Of a DNA stretch of 64,000 nucleotides, positions 59,679-64,000 are shown piece after piece. Where the stretch lies: NCBI RefSeq assembly GCF_007655135.1, contig NC_045134.1, positions 2,500,982 to 2,564,981 on the forward strand, read 5' to 3'. The translations under genes and the position numbers were made by a program. Below the pieces are notes generated by a model. The model did no database searches. It was not told where the DNA came from and was given only the letters and a program-made list of their open reading frames with translations. The DNA is from Punica granatum (lineage: Eukaryota; Streptophyta; Magnoliopsida; Myrtales; Lythraceae). Each line of letters begins with the position of its first letter. The stretch's first letter is position 1.

Positions 59679-61818
59679 TCAGACATCATCAGCATCACTT
59701 CCCCCGACATGGGCTTCATGACTCGCCCAGTAATTGCTCCCATCAGGACCAGACACCTTAAACCTGCCCATGCAACAGAACCCTTTTCAAGGCATACAAC
59801 TTCAGGGAGCTCTTTGTTTGCACACGATTTTCTGGTTTCCTTTTTTCAGTCTTTAAGAAAAGATGGACTTTGGTAGAAAGTTATTCGACAGCCTCTTGTT
59901 TGCCATTTTCCAGTATTTTCATGAAAGCTGAACTAAAAACAGGAAAGCTGTTTTTGTGTTTTCCGGCTCAAACCGAGGAATAATGAGGTCTAAATGAAAT
60001 CATCATATTTTACAAGTTCCCAATGGCTAAAGATGAGGAAATGTAAAAGAATTGAAATGTGGAATTATAAATAATAAGGTAATACGGTTTTTTTCGTCGA
60101 AAACTAATACTTATTCTCTTTCAGGAAAATGAAAACTCGGAAACATCTTAGATGGCATAAGAATTCAGTTTATGTCCACTGACCGCTCGAGAACAGATTT
60201 CCCTTCCTTGTACTTCTGACTCTTTTCATGAGCAGTCTCCTGAAAGAACCACCCGAATCACTAATCCCTACATGCGAGAATTATTTGCCAAAAGCAAATT
60301 TAAACATCACCATATCCTGGTCTTACATATTTCCACCCGACAATCGATCCACATCCAACACAGAAAATGTCAGCAACAGTGTGCATCCCAGTCATCATCA
60401 GCCTCTCTTCTTTCTTCCCGACAAAGACATTAACTCTGTAAAGCAGTTGAAAATAAGAAAAGACTCCGTAACAAGAGGCAAAACAAGTCCTCATGACCAA
60501 GCGAGCTTGTTTTAAATAAAACGAATTAGTGTTGCAAGAAAGAATTCTTTGAAAGGTCGGGTCTACAAGGTCACCAATATCATCAAGAAAAACTTACACC
60601 TTATTGAAGAGGTAAGCCTTCCCATGCCTGCTGTGGAAAGACTGAACGAAAGAAGAAGACATTTAAAAACAAAGTCAGAGAATTTGCCGCAAACCCGCCT
60701 ATTAACACTTGTAGGACACAAATTCTGAAAACTTTAATAAGTGATAGATTAAAAACAAACATGGTCCTGAATTGGTTACAACTATTATAAGATTTTCGTT
60801 GGCAGGCAAGAAACTTCTTTACCTATATAATAATGACCGAAAATAGCATGGGTTATACGGCACATAGTGTTACACTATTGAGAACCCTTTGTTCCACTAA
60901 AAACGTTGAGCAATCACTGCTAGTTCCAAGCGAATGAAACTATTGAGATAGCAAAATGAGGCAAAAAACAAGCAGATTAAAGGTAACAAATAATGGACAT
61001 TCATTTCTCGGTGTGATAAACTAACATTCAACATTTGAGGGAGAAAGAGAAACACAGATTGGATTGTTGCGCTTAAAGCAACAACCGATGGTCCCAGGCA
61101 AACTCATCATGAAAAAGAGTATCCAGCAAAAGCAATACCATCCACCGAAACTCTTTGAGAATTAGGAAGCACTTTGACGAGCCAAAATATGCCATGACCT
61201 TTTACACAGCTAAAAATGAAAGACCAATCACATTGATATTCTTTTGGCGCTTTCGGCTCATTCCAGCATCCTAATCCAATGAAATTTCATCACCAAACTC
61301 TAAAACTAACGTGGCGCTTCTTTCAAACCCAACAACATTTCACCTTTTCAGCTGGTAAGGATTTGAATAGATATAGTATGGGCAAGCTTCTACTAGAACA
61401 AAAGAGCAGCATACAGAACAACCGCCATAAACAATTCCAACCTCATACTCATCTGATCAACCATGCATTCCCACAATTACTCATTTCTGTCATCTCTTCA
61501 AATAATAAAAATCCTCAGAAGAACGGCAAAAGTTTCACAGGACCATCAAGCTCAGCGCAGCCACCTACCAATCTACCTACCATCATCAAAACCCAGAAAA
61601 TGGAAAAACGAAAAACTGCACAAAGCAGCAAAATTGAAGAAGACCCAGATGAGAACAGAGCACCAACTCGACATAGAACGAGCTCCCGCAATCAGATCAA
61701 AAGAAGGGAGTGAAGATCATACCTTGGAGACGATGTCTTCGCAGAGACCGAGGTGGGTCTTGCAATGTTTGCAGCTGTAGATCTTCCCCTCGAGGTTCAC
61801 CACAAACAACCTCCCCAT
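59679..61818 (-). CDS. Yippee-like zinc-binding protein
   Basis: Five exons on the minus strand (61818-61723, 60641-60598, 60435-60327, 60239-60184, 59763-59679) give 390 nt and 129 residues. The protein starts [20 protein letters not shown] and has the family zinc signature exactly: Cys16, Cys19, Cys72 and Cys75, that is C-x2-C-x52-C-x2-[11 protein letters not shown] and [20 protein letters not shown] follow, ending GGSDADDV. Yippee proteins are conserved from yeast to man. The fold is a beta-barrel like that of cereblon and RIG-I C-terminal domains, and the cellular role in plants is unclear. Intron 1 is large (about 1.1 kb) and the others are short. No single open frame covers more than about 37 codons of it, so the gene is easy to miss. 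Confidence 0.95.
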
Positions 61819-62832
61819 ATCTCTAAAAGAGCTCTCTCCTCCCCAGCTCTGCTCTGCACGTTGTCAATTGAAGACGAGCTGTAGAAAGGCTCAGACCAGA
61901 AAAACGGGTCGTCTGGATAATTGCAGAAAGATCGGCAGAGGAGGAGGAGGAGGAGGAGAGGAGGAGAACAAGTGGGAGCAGTTGGAAAGATTGTTTATTG
62001 TTGTTTTACATTGGATTACCTGTGTCTGTCTGGTTGATTGCTCCTTTGCTTCTGTGAGCAGCAGTGTCGTACTAGTGCAAGGAATGTGGACCGAGAAACG
62101 ATCACGTATTCCCCTTTCTCATTTTCCATTCTTTTTCTTTTTTCTCCAAACATAGGAAAAAGTGTTCGTTTCGTGAGGTAAATATTCAGCGCGTATTACT
62201 CAACCGTATATTTCCTCCGACTTGTCTCCCGCTTCCAACAGTTTTGTTTGCCCAAAATGCCCAAGCTGATCCATGGCATACGAGACATTTGAGAAGGCCA
62301 TTTATGGAAGTGCACGGAAGTACTCATCGTGCCCTCTTTAGCGTTGACGTTCACATTAAACATTTACCGGTCGAAAGGGTCGGGCAACCGCATGCTCGGT
62401 TTTACCGATATTTTATCGTATTTATTCTGTTGCTGATCTTTCGATTTATCTCTTATCGATCAAATGTTTATCTTTTGATGTGACTTATTGAATTGAAAGA
62501 ATGGTGCATTCTGCAGGCTAGACCATGTTCTTTTCGAAGATTTATCTTATTCTTTCCAATGTTGATGTTTGCTCTCCTAATTTTTTACTAGTCAGATCTT
62601 ATCAGTATTGAGATGCATCCGATAAGAATTTATTATTGATTCTCTAACTACTAGGAAAATTTAATGAAATTTTTTTATTATAGAAGACAGAGCTCGCCGT
62701 ACAATCAAATTTTCGACATCGCATATGATTTTCACGCACAATTGGATTCGGCAGTTGCACCATTAATCAAGCTGAAGAAGAATTTCCCAGTTCCCTTTCA
62801 TAGCTCGCTATGCTACATTGACAGGCTAGTTT
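61819..62832. other. Intergenic, Yippee promoter side
   Basis: This is the 5' flank of the Yippee-like gene, with a GA/GGAGGA purine run near 61935-61970 that may be leader sequence. No other gene is recognised before the NUP88 stop codon. Confidence 0.5.
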
Positions 62833-64000
62833 TCAGTATCTGCTGGTATCACAGCCTTTCATGGCCAACTCGACGAGCTTAACCTTCTTCAAGTTCTCCG
62901 AATTGACAAGGGAAAGCTTCTCGAGCGAGGATTTCAGCAGAGAGATCTGGGCGTCTTGGACAGGCCCTTTCTTTCCCGGTGTATGCTCTTTCTTCATTGA
63001 CTGAGTGCACCTTCGAAGTCTTGCAGTTAAGGCTTCGATGGATGAGTGCAGTGCGTGCAACTCCACTCCCCCAAATTGATCTGCATAAAGAAGAAACCGA
63101 GTCATTCGATTGATGATGTCGAGGCCACAAGAAAAGGAAGGCATTATCATATGATAAATCAAGTATCGAGTAGAGAAGCAATGACTAAAGGGTCCGGTTT
63201 CAGAGATTATTCCCCAAAGGATAACTAATCAATTTGCAAAACTGATAAATTACCGAGCTCAGCCTTGAACTCCCGCTCTGCTCTCGAAAGCGGTTTCTTG
63301 TGAACACCAGGCAAGTTCCTAAGCCGCCGCAACCGTTGATCTAGAAAATTATGCTGCTCGATCACACGATCATTCCTTTCATCCAGGCCCTTCTGTTTCT
63401 CTTCGACTTTCAGAAGCCTCTGCTGGGCCTCACCTAACCGAGCATGCTGGTCATCTATTATCCGCTTTAGGTGTGGAGCATGATGTTGGAGCTCAAAGTA
63501 AACCTAAAAGGAAAATGAAGCTCGTACTTATCAGGTTTAGCACAAAATCAAAATATTCGTAAAATATGCTCAATATCACAAACATTTAGTTGCATTTCTG
63601 CAAGAATGCGAAAGCAGTTCGTGACAAAGTTTCGTCGTACCTTATGTGCATATTCTACATAGTTTTCGTGAAAAAGCTTGAAGTACTGATGAAGAATGGA
63701 TCGGCCCTCTATAGAATCAGCAGCAACAGATCGTAGATTTGGCGGTGCTTGAGGAACGACTAACTTAGGGCCACTCAAGAGCTCCTTGCTGATGATGTTG
63801 GGAACTTCTACCTCTTTCGAGTCTTCCAAAGATATGTCTTTCTTCTCCAAATTAACGCGAACAGGAAGCAAGAGTTCCCAAGTTTTCATCTCTACAACAA
63901 TGCATTCCTTATCAGAAGTGACAGCCACAATCCACGAATAGCCGAATGAGTCGGATAAGGCGAGGGAACCACAGAGAGGAGATGGTAAGGAGCTTTCTTC
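62833..64000 (-). CDS. NUP88: Nucleoporin NUP88/MOS7 (C-terminal part; continues past window)
   Basis: Three exons are visible on the minus strand: 64000-63641 (open to the window edge), 63503-63254 and 63080-62833, in continuous frame with a phase change (GAGCTCG to ATCAA) at the last junction. The first reads LALSDSFGYSWIVAVTSD and KECIVVEMKTWELLLPV, then PPNLRSVAADSI and LFHENYVEYAHK. The second and third form a long coiled coil (VYFELQHHAPHLKRIIDDQH, QRLLKVEEKQKGLDERNDRV, then LKSSLEKLSLVNSENLKKVK) ending DTSRY. In Arabidopsis NUP88/MOS7 sits on the pore with NUP214/NUP62 partners and is needed for nuclear retention of defence regulators. The N-terminal beta-propeller lies outside the window. 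The start codon is not in view. Confidence 0.93.

Noticed and set aside
18690..63930. An immunity operon or coordinated defence cluster
   Set aside because: SABATH, HSPRO2, receptor kinase and NUP88 are unrelated, on both strands and interspersed with housekeeping genes; proximity alone is not evidence.

Overview
This is a nuclear genomic window from a flowering plant, very probably a eudicot. The genes have short GT-AG introns, the intergenic DNA is AT-rich, and the proteins belong to plant families (BAHD acyltransferase, SABATH methyltransferase, PIP1 aquaporin, HSPRO, class XII LRR receptor kinase, NUP88). I suspect a rosid such as a member of the Myrtales, but nothing here fixes the species. 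There are no bacterial operons, no CRISPR arrays and no tRNA genes that I can support. All exon boundaries were placed by eye from GT-AG signals, reading frame and family conservation.

Layout. 1-4.4 kb is intergenic with one MITE. 4.46-6.14 kb (+) is a two-exon BAHD acyltransferase. 8.2-11 kb holds a TIR element with a 9-bp target duplication, a LINE ORF1 fragment and a second copy of the first MITE. 11.35-13.16 kb (-) is a six-exon eIF3 subunit F gene. 15.5-18.5 kb is a graveyard: a broken Ty1-copia pol, a LINE RNase H domain, and a hAT-type MITE nested in the latter.

18.7-38.8 kb is the most interesting part. It is a tandem array of salicylate/benzoate-type carboxyl methyltransferases (SABATH family), all on the + strand. 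Three copies are intact (18.86, 28.61 and 35.04 kb; each four exons and 363 residues). One copy is frameshifted (21.40 kb), one is heavily decayed (23.65 kb), and one is reduced to exon 1 fused to the tail of exon 4 (31.50 kb). A complete PIP1 aquaporin gene (37.54-38.74 kb, -) lies convergently after the last copy. Pieces of the same aquaporin gene's 3' exons lie after the first, second and fourth copies. The array therefore appears to have grown by repeating a SABATH plus aquaporin segment, with the aquaporin decaying in every unit but the last. A tRNA-derived SINE, a foldback MITE and a Myb/SANT-domain gene have inserted into or between the units.

41.7-43.1 kb (-) is an intronless HSPRO2-like gene. 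49.6-52.8 kb (-) is a two-exon non-RD LRR receptor kinase. 54.5-57.5 kb (+) is arginyl-tRNA-protein transferase (ATE1). 59.7-61.8 kb (-) is a five-exon Yippee-like zinc protein. 62.8 kb to the window edge (-) is the 3' half of the nucleoporin NUP88/MOS7.

Several genes touch plant immunity by family knowledge: SABATH methyl salicylate/benzoate-type synthesis, HSPRO2, the non-RD receptor kinase and MOS7/NUP88. They are unrelated in sequence and do not form an operon; I infer no coordinated system from their proximity.
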